Below are positions 24,991 through 36,060 of a stretch of 64,000 bases of DNA, piece by piece. This stretch comes from Asterochloris sp. CNOR1 (lineage: Eukaryota > Chlorophyta > Trebouxiophyceae > Trebouxiales > Trebouxiaceae): positions 744,001-808,000 of the forward strand of contig OZ017750.1 of the NCBI GenBank assembly GCA_963969365.1. The letters run 5' to 3'. The position numbers and the translations under genes are program-made. The notes below the pieces were generated by a model. It had not been told where the DNA came from. It ran no database searches and saw only the letters and a program-made list of their open reading frames with translations. The first letter of the stretch is position 1; each line of letters starts with the position of its first letter.

Positions 24991-27900
24991 TCAGAATGTA
25001 TTCAACTTGACCTTTGCCACTGAATCCAGCTCATGGACAGACTTGATGAAGGCAGCAACAATGTCTGCTGCAGCATCAGGATCTGGTGCTCTCTCCAGAT
25101 GAGAATCGACCCGCGAAGCAGGCCCACTCTCTGTCCAGTGCATGAGCGTGGGGATGCCTGACAACTTCAGCAAGGTGTCCTGACGGAATGGATGCGCGGG
25201 GTTCTTCCAGGTGGGCCTGTCCCCAACCTGCAGCGGGCTGGGCTTGGGCGCTGCCTTTACACCAATGCACAGCCCCGACAAGGAGCCTGCTTGCTTGGCA
25301 GCAGGCTAACAGACATGTGGACCAATTGTAGCCTCACCTCCACCTCCAGGAGGGTCCCGCCGGTAGTCTGCACTTGCTGCCGCACAGGCTCCAGGCACCT
25401 GGCGCAGTCAGGACACCAGGGGCGCCCAGTCTGAGCATCTGTGTCAGCGGTGAAGAGCACAAAGTGTGGCTTGGGGTAGGCCACCAGCCGTGCGATGCCC
25501 GAGCGCCAGTCATCCAGGTGGCAGGGCTGTGGGTCTGACTGTCCAGCCTCAGCAGTGTACAGGCCTGCATGATGAAGTGGCAGGGTGCCTACATGCTGTG
25601 GCAGGGATGAAAAGCAGCAGCAATGGGCAATGGCCTGGCAAGCAGCACTGACATCCCACAGAAGCGGTGCATGCCAAGTGCAACAACTGGGTCAAGTTCA
25701 TGCTGGCAGGTAGAGGAGGCAGCTCCACAGGCAGGCTCACCACACGCGGGCAGCAGGTGCTCACCTGTGCTGAGGTAGCGGTCGGCCCTGTCGCAGATGA
25801 TGGCCACAATGGTGGCATTCTCAACCTGTGCAGACAGCCGTAGAGCCGCACTCACAGCCCCTCCAGAAGACACACCTGCTGCGATGCCCTGCACACAGCT
25901 GGTGGTCAACCTCAGGTACTGGCTTTGCAGCTACCAGTCCCTCAGTGCCTCGCCAAGCTGAGGCAAACCTCAGCCAAGGCGGTCACTGCGGGACGGCAGT
26001 CAATGCATACAGACAATGCTGGACACCACGGCTCGAAAGGCTCAGCGCAAAGCGCTCTGAGCACAAGGCACTGCCGCAGCTGCAGGTAGATGTATGACTG
26101 ATTACACTGTCACCTCAACACGAGCCAGCGCTCGCATTGTTTCTTCTGCTTCCCGCTGGCCGATGTCCATAATGGTGTCAACTCTATCGGCCTGCAAGGC
26201 GCTGCAAACATGGAACAGGACAACACACAGGCTTGCTCAGATGGCTTTGGTCTCTTTGCTTGTGCTATACCTGAAAGCCTCACGCTGCCAAGGCCCCTAC
26301 CTGAAAGATCTTGGGCAGGTATTCTTTTGGCCATCTCCTAATGCCTGGGATTCTGGCACCCTCCTTGGGCTGCAGGCCAACAATCTGGATGTCCTTTCTC
26401 TGGCCCTTGAGGAATTTGCTGACCCCCATGATTGTGCCTGTATGCAGCAGCACAGTGTGGTCTGAGGTGTGGGAGAACCGCTGGCCAATTGTATTGGAAG
26501 CTTAAACCCCAATAGGTTTGTCACGTGCAGCATGACACACCTGTGGTTCCCATGGAGCTGATAAAGTGGGTTATTCTCCCCTGCGTCTGCTGCCACACCT
26601 CTGGCCCTGCAGCACTCGGAATGTAAGCTTGGTTGCAGCCGCTACCATGCTGCTCCAGATATAGCCAGGGACACGCCGAACCAGATTGCTGCACTCAATG
26701 CTCATGGGCTTCAGCGCAGCACCAGCTACCCTTGCAAGACTTGCCTGTGCCATTCAGGTGTGCTGTTGGGTTGTCAGGATTACTGAACTGGTCCAGCACG
26801 ATGCCCTCGCCCCTCGCCTGCAGAGGAGCTCACAAGCTGGCACTCTGTATAAGCATCACAAGCAAGCTGTCAGGCCTACACAATGCAACAGGAAGGCAGC
26901 AGAAGTAACGCAAACAAGTAAGCAAAGCTTGTGCAGCCCACAGCCATGGGCACAAAGTGAGCCGTCCATATTTGCTTCCACACTTTCCATTCTCACAATC
27001 TTTGCTGGAGCCAAAGCAAGAGGACCGGAGCGTCACACTGCCTGGCCACACCTCCATCTCATGTGCCAAATCCCTGGCTGCTTCCATGCCCCCACCATCT
27101 GCGCCAGACGGGATACTGATCAGCTCTGCCCCAAAGGCTGCCATTGCGCTCTTGCGCTCCTCGGACATGTTGGCAGGCATGATCAGCTTCATTTTGAAGC
27201 CTCGCATGGCGGCGGCCTGGGCCAGGGCGATGCCTGTGTTGCCGCTGGTGGCCTCGATCAGGGTGTCCCCCTGCTTGATGCGCCCCCTGCGCTCTGCCTC
27301 CATGATCATGCTCAGTGCAGGCCTGCAGCAGCAGAGCAAAATCAGGCCATGAGCGTGTGACCTGTCTGAGCTGTGCTGACGTAGTCATGACGAGGTTAAG
27401 CATCACCCTATCGCAGCAGTGCAGGCACGTTTGGAGTGATTGCTTGGATGTCACTCCTCAGTGCAGGCCTGCAGCAGCGGTGCAGCATGACGATGCAGGG
27501 GATGGGTTCATGATATTGTCCTGTGGCAACAGGACAACCAGCAGTGCAGCCGCTGTATGGGTGTGGGGACTAGAGCTGGCTTGTGATGTCGGAGCTCAGC
27601 ATGAGCCTGGAGCCGCCATGCAGTCAGCAGCTCCACCTGGAAACTTCTGCTGCTGTGCTCAGCATACACATGTGGCAGCACTGCAGTGCAGGGCTAGCGT
27701 GGGCTTCAAAATTTTGGCCATGCATTGTGATCACGCTCAGCATAGACCTGTGATGCGGATGAGAATGCAGTGCCGGTGCACTCCAGGCAGATGTTGCACA
27801 CAGTGCCTGACTCTCGTTGCAGCCCTGGTGCTGCATGCCGGGGTGCAGCATTGTGCCAGGCATGTCACACCGCAAGGTCATCCACGCGACACAGAGGCAA

Positions 27901-28176
27901 TGCTGCGTCAGATGACCCTGGGTGCACCTGTCCTTGACACTGCCAGCAGGGTTGTTGCCCTCAAGCTTTGCGAGAATGACATTGCTGGTCGTCCCAGGCA
28001 GCCTCTGCAGGCGAACAAGGGGGGTGCTGCCCACACAATCCTCAATGGTGGGATAGTCCACCTGCAGGAGGGCAAGGCGTTGCCTCAGTTCTGTGATAGC
28101 TTCTTTGCTGATGTGTCAATGCAAGACTTGCCTTTGAACCACGCGGTTCTGGCACAGCGTATGTGCTGACTGCCAT
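24991..28176 (-). CDS. Cysteine synthase (CysM type) fused to a Clot/TRP14 thioredoxin-like domain
   Basis: The first part is a PLP-dependent beta-substituted alanine synthase closest to CysM: CVGSTPLVRLQRLPGTTSN, then KLEGNNPAGSVKDR with the PLP lysine (exon to 28061), TLIEATSGNTGIALAQAAAM (27280-27190), ANMSEERKSAMAAFGAELI, GIVLDQFSNPDNP (26.8 kb), ITHFISSMGTTG (26.57 kb), GTIMGVSKFLKGQ with EGARIPGIRRWPKEYLPKIF (26.4-26.3 kb), ADRVDTIMDIGQREAEETMR (26.2 kb) and GVSSGGAVSAALRL with DRADRYLSTG (25.9-25.77 kb). Without a stop, the next exon continues LYTAEAGQSDP, then PHFVLFTADTD, the redox motif WCPDC and VGDRPTWKNPAHPFRQDTLL with IPTLMHW, which is typical of TXNDC17/plant Clot. The stop is at 24991-24993. 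The likely start is the ATG at 28176 (MAVSTYAVPEPRGSK), spliced over a 70 bp GC-AG intron to the GTG at 28061. The gene is probably cytosolic or plastidic. The start is less certain than the fusion. Confidence 0.9.
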
Positions 28177-28434
28177 GGTAAGGCACAGGGACAGACAGAT
28201 GCAATACAGATGCTGTTGGCTGTTCCTCCCAGAGCTCCTTCCAGGACGCTGCTGACTGGTCTGTCTAGGGAGCTTCCTTCCAAACAATGGATGTGGTTGT
28301 GTAAGCCTCAGCTGCCCTCCGTGTAGCATGCAGGTGCTGCAAGCAGGGGAGAGGCTTGCGTGAAGCAGCAAGAAAGGCATAAGATTTCAAAGTTCGACCG
28401 GATTGTCAAGCCAGGAGATTCGTTACAGGCGCCC
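28177..28434. promoter_or_regulatory. Divergent promoter region
   Basis: 258 bp separate the start of the cysteine synthase fusion (minus) from the first in-frame ATG of the LURP-like gene (plus). A shared bidirectional promoter is inferred from geometry only. No TATA box is evident. Confidence 0.35.
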
Positions 28435-31400
28435 ATGCAGGGCCCCGCAGGATGGCCGCCTCAAGGGCAGCACCTTACTCAGCAGAGTCCAGCTGGCTGG
28501 AATCCACAGGGGCAAGAAACTGGATCACAGCAAGGGGTCCACCAGGTGCAGAATTGGTCCACTCCAGGAGGAGCAGAGCAGCAGCCTGCTCAGGCACAGA
28601 TGGCGCCAGGTGGTCAGCCCGGCGCAGAGGGGCAGGCAGACGAGGTGGCACCAGGCATGCGGGAGGTAAGCCGTGTTTCTGCTGTGCATGGTCTTGATGA
28701 GCATGCGTGGAATGTGCTTGGGGCTGCCAGCAGCACCTCAGATATGGGATTGAGCCCTCTGCCATTCCAATACTCAGATGCCACACCAGGGGAGTCGCAG
28801 GCTATGTCCGAGCAGATCCCACAAGTTATCCAAGGTGACCTTGGCCTCTCAGTAAGGACCTCACAGCACTCAATGTCGAGTCCCACTTCCTGCAGGCTGG
28901 CGAGCGACTCTCCAGAGCAGGGCCGACCGAGTTGTCAAAGATCAATGACCCCAACTTCCTTCTGGAGCTTGCGGTGGGGCCGCCCATGCTGGAGCTGGTT
29001 ACGCAGCAGCCTGGCACCGGCCTGAGGCTGCAGGGGCTCTACACTGACAAGCCTCGCCGCTTCCTGTTCAAGAAGGCGCACATGAGCGCAGGTGCGGGCG
29101 CATACCTTGTGCCACTCTGGTGCCTACCTGCCTGGAAGTGCCTGCTTCTGCATTTGTGGTTGCTCATGAGACAGTGATGCTTGGCTGTTGCCTGCTCTGC
29201 CTGCATGTGCTGCACATGGCTGCTGGCGGCGCAGTGACGCAATTGTGCTTACCTTTCAGGCTCTGTGAGTTCTTGCTGCGCATGGCTGCCACTAAGACAT
29301 CTACTGCTGTCCTGCAGAGGACTTCAGGATTTTTGATCATGCCTCAGGCCACATTGTTGCTGTTTTGTCCCACCAGGCAAGACGACTGCAGCACTTATTG
29401 TCACAATTTGCTGTGGATGGCTGTCCTGATGGCTGTCCTGCTGGGACTGCTGCAGGGCAAGAACCCATATGGAGACTTGGATCCTCTGGGAATCAGCAAT
29501 CAGGCAAGACACTCTGTGCAAGCTTTTTGAGCTGCCTGCGCCAAGTCCATTTGTACTCTGGCACCAACACCCTGCCTGTTCCCAATAGGCATCCAATCAT
29601 GGGGCATATGGGGAATGGGATTCAATCTGCCATACCCAAGGTTATGAGGGCATGCCTTCCATCAAAATCAGGTGACCGACGCTCTGAAGCTGTTGCTCTG
29701 CCCATGCGTGAACTGATACCTCTTAGTGGCAAGCCACATGGGCTGTGCGGGAGCCCATTCCTGACTCTATACTGGCTGATTGCAGGCCTAAGTCACTCTC
29801 GCGTCATGGGAGGCAGTATATACAGGTGCGCTGTTTACCTTGGTAGCCTGGCTGGACAACTTATGTGCCGGTGTCCTGAGCATAATGTCGGTGTGCCAAG
29901 ATAACCCATGTTCTGATCAAGCATCCGAAGTAGGCCTGCTGAGTGCATGTCTGACTCTTGAACACGCGTTGCAGACGCCCAATGGCAATCACACCTACTT
30001 CAACATTGCAAACCAGTCCCGCCTCAAGTCCATGTCTATCCGGCACAATCTAGAAGTATGCGAAGGTGCTAACAAGTGTCCGCCGTCCTGCTGCCTTACA
30101 GCTGTCAAAATAAAGGGCAGAGCCTGATGCCAAGGGCTCAGCTGCCTGTGCCACATATATCACCCAGATGAGGCAGACTCCTGCACATTAGCTGCTGTCA
30201 GCCTTGTGTCAGCCTGTATTCTTGCAAATGCTAGCCAGAGGCAGCAGGATGCCTGCAACTCCCTCATCTCAGTACCTGCATGCTGACTCTGAATACCAAC
30301 CTGCTCTGAGCTGTGCCTGCCTGCTCATCTTAGTCGAGACCGCTGTCTGTGCTGAGCTGCCTGCAGCCAACTTGCTGTCTTGAGCAGCGCCTTCCTGCTT
30401 CCAGCAGACTCGCTGAAACCCCTGTCTGTGCTGAGCTGCACAGCTCAGCAGAAGTGCAGGTCTGTAGCCAAATACACTGCCTTCAGCTGCCCCCTCTGTA
30501 CCTGCAGCCGACTCTGAGACGCCTGCATATTCCATCCTGGTGGACATGGCGGGACGCACCATCCAGATAGTCAACACCCAGCAGCAGCGGGTGGCGATGC
30601 TGCAGAAGTCTCTGCAGACGCTGATCATGAACGCTTCCCTGGGAGCCGGCTCCGAGATGACCATTGACATTGCTCAAGGTGTTAGCATGCCTGGTAGCTG
30701 TCCGGCACCAGCCTGCCTGCCAGCTGCAGCCAGTTTGTTGCAGGGCTCAAAATGCACATTGGGCCGCACGGCTGCTGTCTTTGTCCGCAAGGTGCCCTGC
30801 CCTGGAGCTGCCTCACCGTGCTCACTGATTGTTTATGTTGTCAAACTGCAGGGGTTGACTGGACTGCCATCCTGGCAATAGTGCTTGGCATTCAACAGGT
30901 GACGCCGCTACTTGTGCTCTCATTGCATCATGACACAGGTTTGCCCTGTGAATGCCAACCGCCCAATGACTCACATGTGCATGCTGGGCCTGTCACAGTG
31001 GTACATCTGGCACAGCCCTGATCACCACTCTTTCGTTGTCTGCAGGTGGGATCTCACGCTGTGAAGGACGCTGCCTCCAATTTTGTGGCGCAGCCGCTGC
31101 AGAACTATGCGCAGGTCAGCAGCAAGCTGTGTGCCCCTTAGGCTGGAGTTTGCCCGTCCTGCTGAGCTTGCTCCGGAAAGACCAGCGACATAAGGAACTG
31201 TTCAGTCAAGGCCGTGAGGCAGCATCTGATGTAGGGCTGTCCCTGCTGTGGTGCAGAACCAGGTGCTTGAGGCCACAGGCATGCAGGGCACCTGGAACAG
31301 CGCTGGCCACATGATGGACCAGGGCTTCAACAACATGCGCTGGTAAGCAGCCACTCCTGGTACGCAGCATTTAACACAAATCCTGGTACTTTCTGGACTG

Positions 31401-31454
31401 GAGCAGCTGTCTGCCTGCAGGTTCCAGGGCCTCCAGCGCATCTACTTTCATTGA
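28435..31454 (+). CDS. LURP-one-related / tubby-C2-like protein with a Pro/Gln-rich N-terminus
   Basis: Exons: 28435-28665, 28896-29091, 29317-29376, about 29456-29503, 29975-30055, about 30509-30680, then three or four short exons to the stop at 31452-31454. The N-terminus has GWPPQGQ and GWNPQGQ repeats. The core reads NDPNFLLELAVGPPMLELV, LYTDKPRRFLFKK, DFRIFDHASGHIVAVLSHQ, KNPYGDLDPLGISNQ, TYFNIANQSRLKSMSIRHNL, PAYSILVDMAGRTIQIVN and IDIAQGVDWTAILAIVLGIQ. The repeated strand pattern and the GVDWTAILAI element are those of the tubby-C2-like superfamily (LURP-one, scramblase-like). These proteins bind membranes or phospholipids, but a specific role is not known. The tail has VGSHAVKDAASNFVAQPLQN and ends RIYFH. 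Two internal introns start with GCAAGA (GC-AG). A scramblase relative cannot be excluded. Confidence 0.75.
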
Positions 31455-31595
31455 GACAAGACTCGTTGTCCTGAACAGATGATTCTGCAACTTCAGCCGC
31501 TCCCTCTGCTTTGTGATCCCCTGGTGACTACCCACCGCAGCTGCCCTGCTGGCCAACATATCTACCACGGCCTGTCAATGTGACATCCCCAACAA

Positions 31596-31603
31596 TATAA
31601 AAA
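31596..31603 (+). promoter_or_regulatory. Candidate TATA box
   Basis: TATAAAAA lies about 50 bp upstream of the ATG at 31655, in an AT-rich patch (31590-31645) that stands out from the GC-rich surroundings. Position and sequence fit a TATA box giving a short 5' UTR. Confidence 0.45.
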
Positions 31604-31654
31604 CAGAAACCGTAAACTTATATTTCTATCTAAAATAAACACAGCAGCTTTAGC

Positions 31655-33055
31655 ATGGCTGAGAATCCAACTGCAAACGATAGAAGCAGCGATGCTGAGA
31701 GCCCGCCTCCCCCTGGACAGCCAGGGGTGCCAGCCCCTCAGCCCTCTGCATCAGATGAGCACAAGTGCTGCATCGGCCTCTTATACTTCTCCAGCACCCT
31801 GCATGAGGCCAAGAAGAACCCAGTGAGTCATCCATTTCATCAGCACATGGCGCCACCACGCAATTTGCATGCTCATCAGCCTGCCACCATGACTGCAGCG
31901 CTGTGTGGGCCTGCGGCCTCGGCGCCGCAGCTCCCTGCAGGAAGAGATGATGGCAGAGCCCCCAGAGACTGTCCCAGCTGGTGAATTTAAGGTATGACAG
32001 CCTGTCCAGCCAGTAGCATGCTCTTTGCCGCAGCCTGCTCTGTAATGGCAAAAGGGGCTGGGCTGCAAGCAGGCACTGTGGGCCTGCTGTGGCATTGCCT
32101 GCTGCATGACAGGTCAAGTGGATTAGCGCGCCGGCTGATGACTCTGTGTGCCCATCTCGGTAGCCGGTCAGCACCGTAAGGGTCACTGCTGACAACATCT
32201 ACAGCGCGAGGCTTTGATGCTGCCGCCCAGCCAAGCAACATGTGTGCCAAAGCTGTACAATGACCATCACGCCCTTGCACTGCAGTATGGCTGCCTAGGC
32301 TACAGCGTGCACCCAGATCGGAGCAAGCTGGGGGTTGCCCAGCTGCAAGCACGGGTGCCACCAGACACAGCTGAGCTGCCCTACTGCCAGGGCGTGCAGG
32401 TGGGCTCTGAGCCATGCTGCCTGTGGTTGGTGCAAGCAGTCAGCAGGAGACAGCAGTGCTCTGCACAGCACTTTTGCCGCGGCTTACAGATGTGAGGATA
32501 CAGGGCACAGCAGAGTGGGCAACCAATTTAGCGCTCTTGCTGCAGCTGAGAGAGATGCAGGTGCTGCAGGTGGTGGTAGCGGCTGAAACACAGCGAGCTC
32601 CAATTCTGCAGACAGAGGGTGCCAACGTGCAGCCAGGTGTTTGTTAAAGAGAAGCTGCGTCTTCTGTCTTGCCGCTAGCCTCTTGGCAGAGTTTCCAATT
32701 AAGTTGCGAAGCCCATCATGTAGAATTGCTTGCCTGCAGAGGCACCTCCAGCTGCACAGCAGCAGCCTGGACCCAGGCAACGTGGTCTGCTCACGCGAGC
32801 AGCATCTGCCAGAGACGATGTCCCGGACATGCAGCAGCTGACATCCAAGTGGGTGTTGCTCATTCCCTTTCCACCAGTTCGTGGCCCTCATGTTGTTGTC
32901 CTGCATTCGTCCACAATTCACTGCAACCTGCTTGCAGGTTCTTGAAGACCTCCAGCAAGGTGGTGGACAAGATGGCGAGCAATGCAACCCAGATAGTGCA
33001 GACATTCAAGGATGCTCTTGATAAACTACAAGATGGTGGCAAGGGAGGGGGCTGA
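31655..33055 (+). CDS. Small unrecognised protein
   Basis: The ATG at 31655 starts MAENPTANDRSSDAESPPPP, a Pro/Ser-rich acidic N-terminus, followed by DEHKCCIGLLYFSSTLHEAK and a GT donor. A second exon (about 31952-31990) gives EEMMAEPPETVPAGEFK. A later exon (about 32740-32855) gives PPAAQQQPGPRQRGLLTRAA and RDDVPDMQQLTSK. The last exon (about 32941-33055) gives FLKTSSKVVDKMASNATQIV and ends KLQDGGKGGG with TGA at 33053-33055. No known domain or membrane segment is seen. The C-terminal helix is amphipathic. TGTAA, the poly(A) signal described for green algae, lies at 33175-33179. One or more exons between 32.0 and 32.7 kb may be missed, and the last splice donor is weak. Confidence 0.55.
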
Positions 33056-33250
33056 CAACGCTGCACGCCAAGCTTGTGCTGATTGAAGCTTTGAACACAG
33101 ACTGTACGTGACGCTCAGGCAGGATGGCGTCAAGATGACAATCAATTAAAGATGCACAGCGCTGCAAATATGACTGTAAGCCTTTTGGTAGACTTATTAT
33201 GACTTTTGTGACAGCAAGTTACTGCAGTGCTTTGTGAACATGTGACTGCC

Positions 33251-35898
33251 TCAGTTCTTTGTCACACTCAGGCGCCCCTCCATCCACTGGATGCTGAGGT
33301 GCAGCAGTTCCTCATTGTTCTTTTCCTTGACCTGCAGGCATTACACATAGCCCAGTGTCACTGCTTACTTGAAAACCCCCCTGTCTGCATCATGTTGCCT
33401 TCAAAGCAAAGCATTTGGCTGATGGAGCAAGCTGCCAGCATTGCTGTGTGGACAATCACCCACCAAGACATGCCACATGTGGTTGACCGCCTTGAAGGTC
33501 TTGTCCTTGGTCTACAGGAATGAAGCCACAGTGAGACAGCAACGGTGGCCAGTGGCTGCTAAGGGCAGGAGCTTCCCTTACCTTGCTGCGGGCATACAAC
33601 AGTTTGCTACCATCTGGATCACACAGCGTGTCATTCTCACTGCAGCAAAGTCCAACACGCGCTCCGTTAGAGGCAGCCCCCCATACTGGAGGCATGGCGG
33701 CCACAGGTGTGGCAGGCAATTGCACATACGAGGCGCCTGAAGGTGTTCCAAGGACAGCCATGCAATTTGGTGGCTATGCTGCGGCCATGCATCCCCAGCA
33801 GCTCAGCAGAGCAGAGACAAGCTGGCCAGGGTGCCAGCAGGCAAAGTTTGGGACAGTCTGCCTGGACAGGCTAGGCTGGCCTAGATCAGCATCAGGCCAG
33901 CGTCATGTGGCAGCATGGTGTCTCATGCGCAGCTTGCCTGTGGAAGTTAAGATAAGGGAATGTAAAGGTGTCCATCTCTGCCACACAGCGCTCCGTCGCC
34001 CGGAGATACTCTGCTGCATTGCGCGCTCGCGTCTTGCCGTGCCAGCACAGTGGGTCTGCAGCGGTGCGAAGCAGGATTGCAGGGGCACAGTCAGGGACTG
34101 AGGCGGTCACAGGGCTGGCACCATACTGCATCAGCATGGCCACACCATGCAACTGACCCACCTTCATCCCACTCTGCTTGGAGCTCAGGATACATTGTGT
34201 TTTTGGAGGTCTGCAGAATAGTAACAGCTGTTCAGCACCATGCACCCTCATGGCTGGCCAGATTTGAGGCAGGAGAGAATGCTCTACACAAGATGGGCAA
34301 GAGAGCAGGTCAGCGCGAACACTCCCACCTGAACAATGGGCCAGGTGGGGAATAGGAAGCTGACTAAGTCTGCAATTGGTCTGCAGGTAGCAGGCTGCAA
34401 GTTTCAGACAGAGCATGGCCCCCCTCCCTTTCCCTCTGTCTCTGCTGTCATGTAGCATTATGACCCGTATCATATATTTTATAGCTGCATTGCAGCCATG
34501 TGCAGCACAAGGCAGCAGGTCCTATGCTGATGCCTGGAGACCCCATATGACATGCTGAGGTGACAAGCCCAGCCTGGCAGCATGTTACCACATGCAACAC
34601 TCACCTGAGATACCTATTGATGCCCTGAGATGACAAACGGATGAGGGACAGCATGGGTGCCATTAGGATGGCACCTTGGTACAGCTTAGGCTGCACAGCA
34701 CATGTACTTCACTTTAGAAGGTCAATAAAGTCGCGTGTAGCTTGGCAACACCACCAGTGCTGCTGCAGAGAGTATCCCTGAAGTATCGAATACGTGGGCT
34801 GTTTGAGCATGGCTTGAGGGCACTGCATGATCAAGCCCTAATCCATCTCAGCAGGACTCACATGGCGGTGGATGGCTGACACTGCAATGCAGCCTCCCAA
34901 CGAGCAGCCTGCCACAAAACAGGGCAGCTCAGCCTCAAAGTTTGGCGCATTGCTGGACCGCAGGTGCCTGCAGGCAATGCAAGGGCACGTCTTGGATTTC
35001 CTCGCGCTGCAGAACACAGTGTACAAGGTGCTCAAGCCTAGCTGCAGAAGGGCTGTGAACGGGACCTACACACGCATGGACATGCGAAATCAAGCCAAGC
35101 AGTCCTTCATAGAGAGACTCTGAAAGGAAAGGGGAGCAGCATGAAAGACGCGAGCCTCACCGTCTGAACTGCACAGCATCGTCTATGTAATCGTCAAAGT
35201 CCAACACAAAACACCTCAGCCCCCTCACTCCTTCTGAAAAGCCCAGCCCCTGCAGGAGTGAATGTGCGTGCTGGCCACCATGCAGGCAACCTGCACACAT
35301 CAGCACCACCAAGGCAGGTTGCAACAGTCATAGCTGGTGCATGCTGGGCGCTGTTAGGGTGAACAGGACTTTTGCAGGCCCCTCACTTGTTGATCAATCC
35401 CGCACACGCTGAATCCTGTCTTGTTCCAGGCCTCCACCCATGACCCCTTATAGATGGTGGGCTTCCCTGCCCCCTGAATAGGCAGCAGCATGATTCAGGC
35501 TGCGCCAGGGCCAAGCAGCAGTCCTCCCGCCTGCCAGCAGCATTTTAAAGACTTCAACATTTGTTTCCTCACTTGACGGGCTAGAAACTCATTCTGCAGG
35601 TGAGCCCCATGACCTGTAAAGGGACAGATGACTGTTGGGCATTGACAACATGCCAGGCGGGAATGCATGAGAAGCATTCCAGGGGAGAGCTGCATTGTCA
35701 CGGAGCTCAATCACCATGAATGATGTGGACAATCCCCTTTGCCTTGGTATGTGCAGGCCACCAGTAGGCGGCTAGCTTCAGGCCCTGCTTGTTCACAAGC
35801 ACACCCTCCCTCCCGTGTGGTCCTAGCTGATGGCTCCTGGGTGAGCCTTCAAACAGGCTTTTGTGCCTCACCCCTGTGGGCATATCAACGGGTGCCAT
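33251..35898 (-). CDS. Alpha/beta hydrolase, monoacylglycerol lipase-like
   Basis: This is a serine hydrolase of the MAGL/lysophospholipase/caffeoylshikimate esterase group, which cleaves acyl esters. Minus-strand exons give MAPVDMPTGVRHKSLF, VNKQGLKLAAYWWPA and the oxyanion segment HIIHGHGAHLQNEFLARQ (35.7-35.6 kb), KPTIYKGSWVEAWNKTGFSV with GIDQQ (35.4 kb), GFSEGVRGLRCFVLDFDDYI (35.2 kb), the nucleophile elbow GCSLGG (34.9 kb), GAILMAPMLSLIRLSSQGIN (about 34.69-34.61 kb), GVAMLMQYGASPVTASVPDC (34.1 kb), DTLCDPDGSKLLYARSK with the likely acid (33.6 kb), KAVNHMWHVLVG with the catalytic His (33.5 kb) and NNEELLHLSIQWMEGR to the stop at 33251. The Ser-Asp-His set is complete. The first in-frame ATG is at 35898. 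The open frame extends upstream to a GTG only. Confidence 0.88.
34510..34600. repeat. Possible decayed copy of the APMLSL exon in the hydrolase intron
   Basis: On the minus strand, downstream of the exon at about 34690-34606, a segment again shows CATGCTGCC, then CTTGTCACCTCAGCATGTCA, matching the exon's CATGCTGTCC and TTTGTCATCTCAGGGCATCA in order and spacing. Identity by eye is modest. Confidence 0.4.
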
Positions 35899-36060
35899 GC
35901 TGATGAATGGCTTCCACACCTCTGAGGTGTGTCGTATCCTGGACTAGGTGATGTTGATTGGGGATGTCCAGTGATATTGGATTGGGGGTGCACAGTGAGC
36001 TGCAAATGCAGACCCCAGAAGGAAAAGTTCACGCAGGCCAAGGAACACCTTGTGGGAGCA
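35899..36060. promoter_or_regulatory. Divergent promoter region
   Basis: 162 bp separate the ATGs of the hydrolase (35898, minus) and beta-MPP (36061, plus). Promoter function is inferred from the head-to-head geometry. No specific element is identified. Confidence 0.35.

Noticed and set aside
24991-25570. A separate small Clot/TRP14 gene
   Set aside because: The exon with LYTAEAGQSDP joins in phase to DRYLSTG of the cysteine synthase. There is no stop, no ATG and no room for a promoter between them.
28061-28063. GTG start for the cysteine synthase at 28061
   Set aside because: It is preceded by CTGCAG, so the GTG is the first codon after an acceptor and not an initiator. An ATG exon at 28176-28132 joins in phase.
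28360-28362. Start of the LURP-like protein at 28360
   Set aside because: The codon is GTG. The first in-frame ATG is at 28435 and begins the GWPPQGQ repeats.
34460-34490. TATA-like ATATATTTTATAG as a promoter
   Set aside because: It lies inside an intron of the alpha/beta hydrolase gene, with coding exons on both sides and no gene start nearby.
35917-35919. Start of the alpha/beta hydrolase at 35919
   Set aside because: The codon is GTG. The first in-frame ATG is at 35898.
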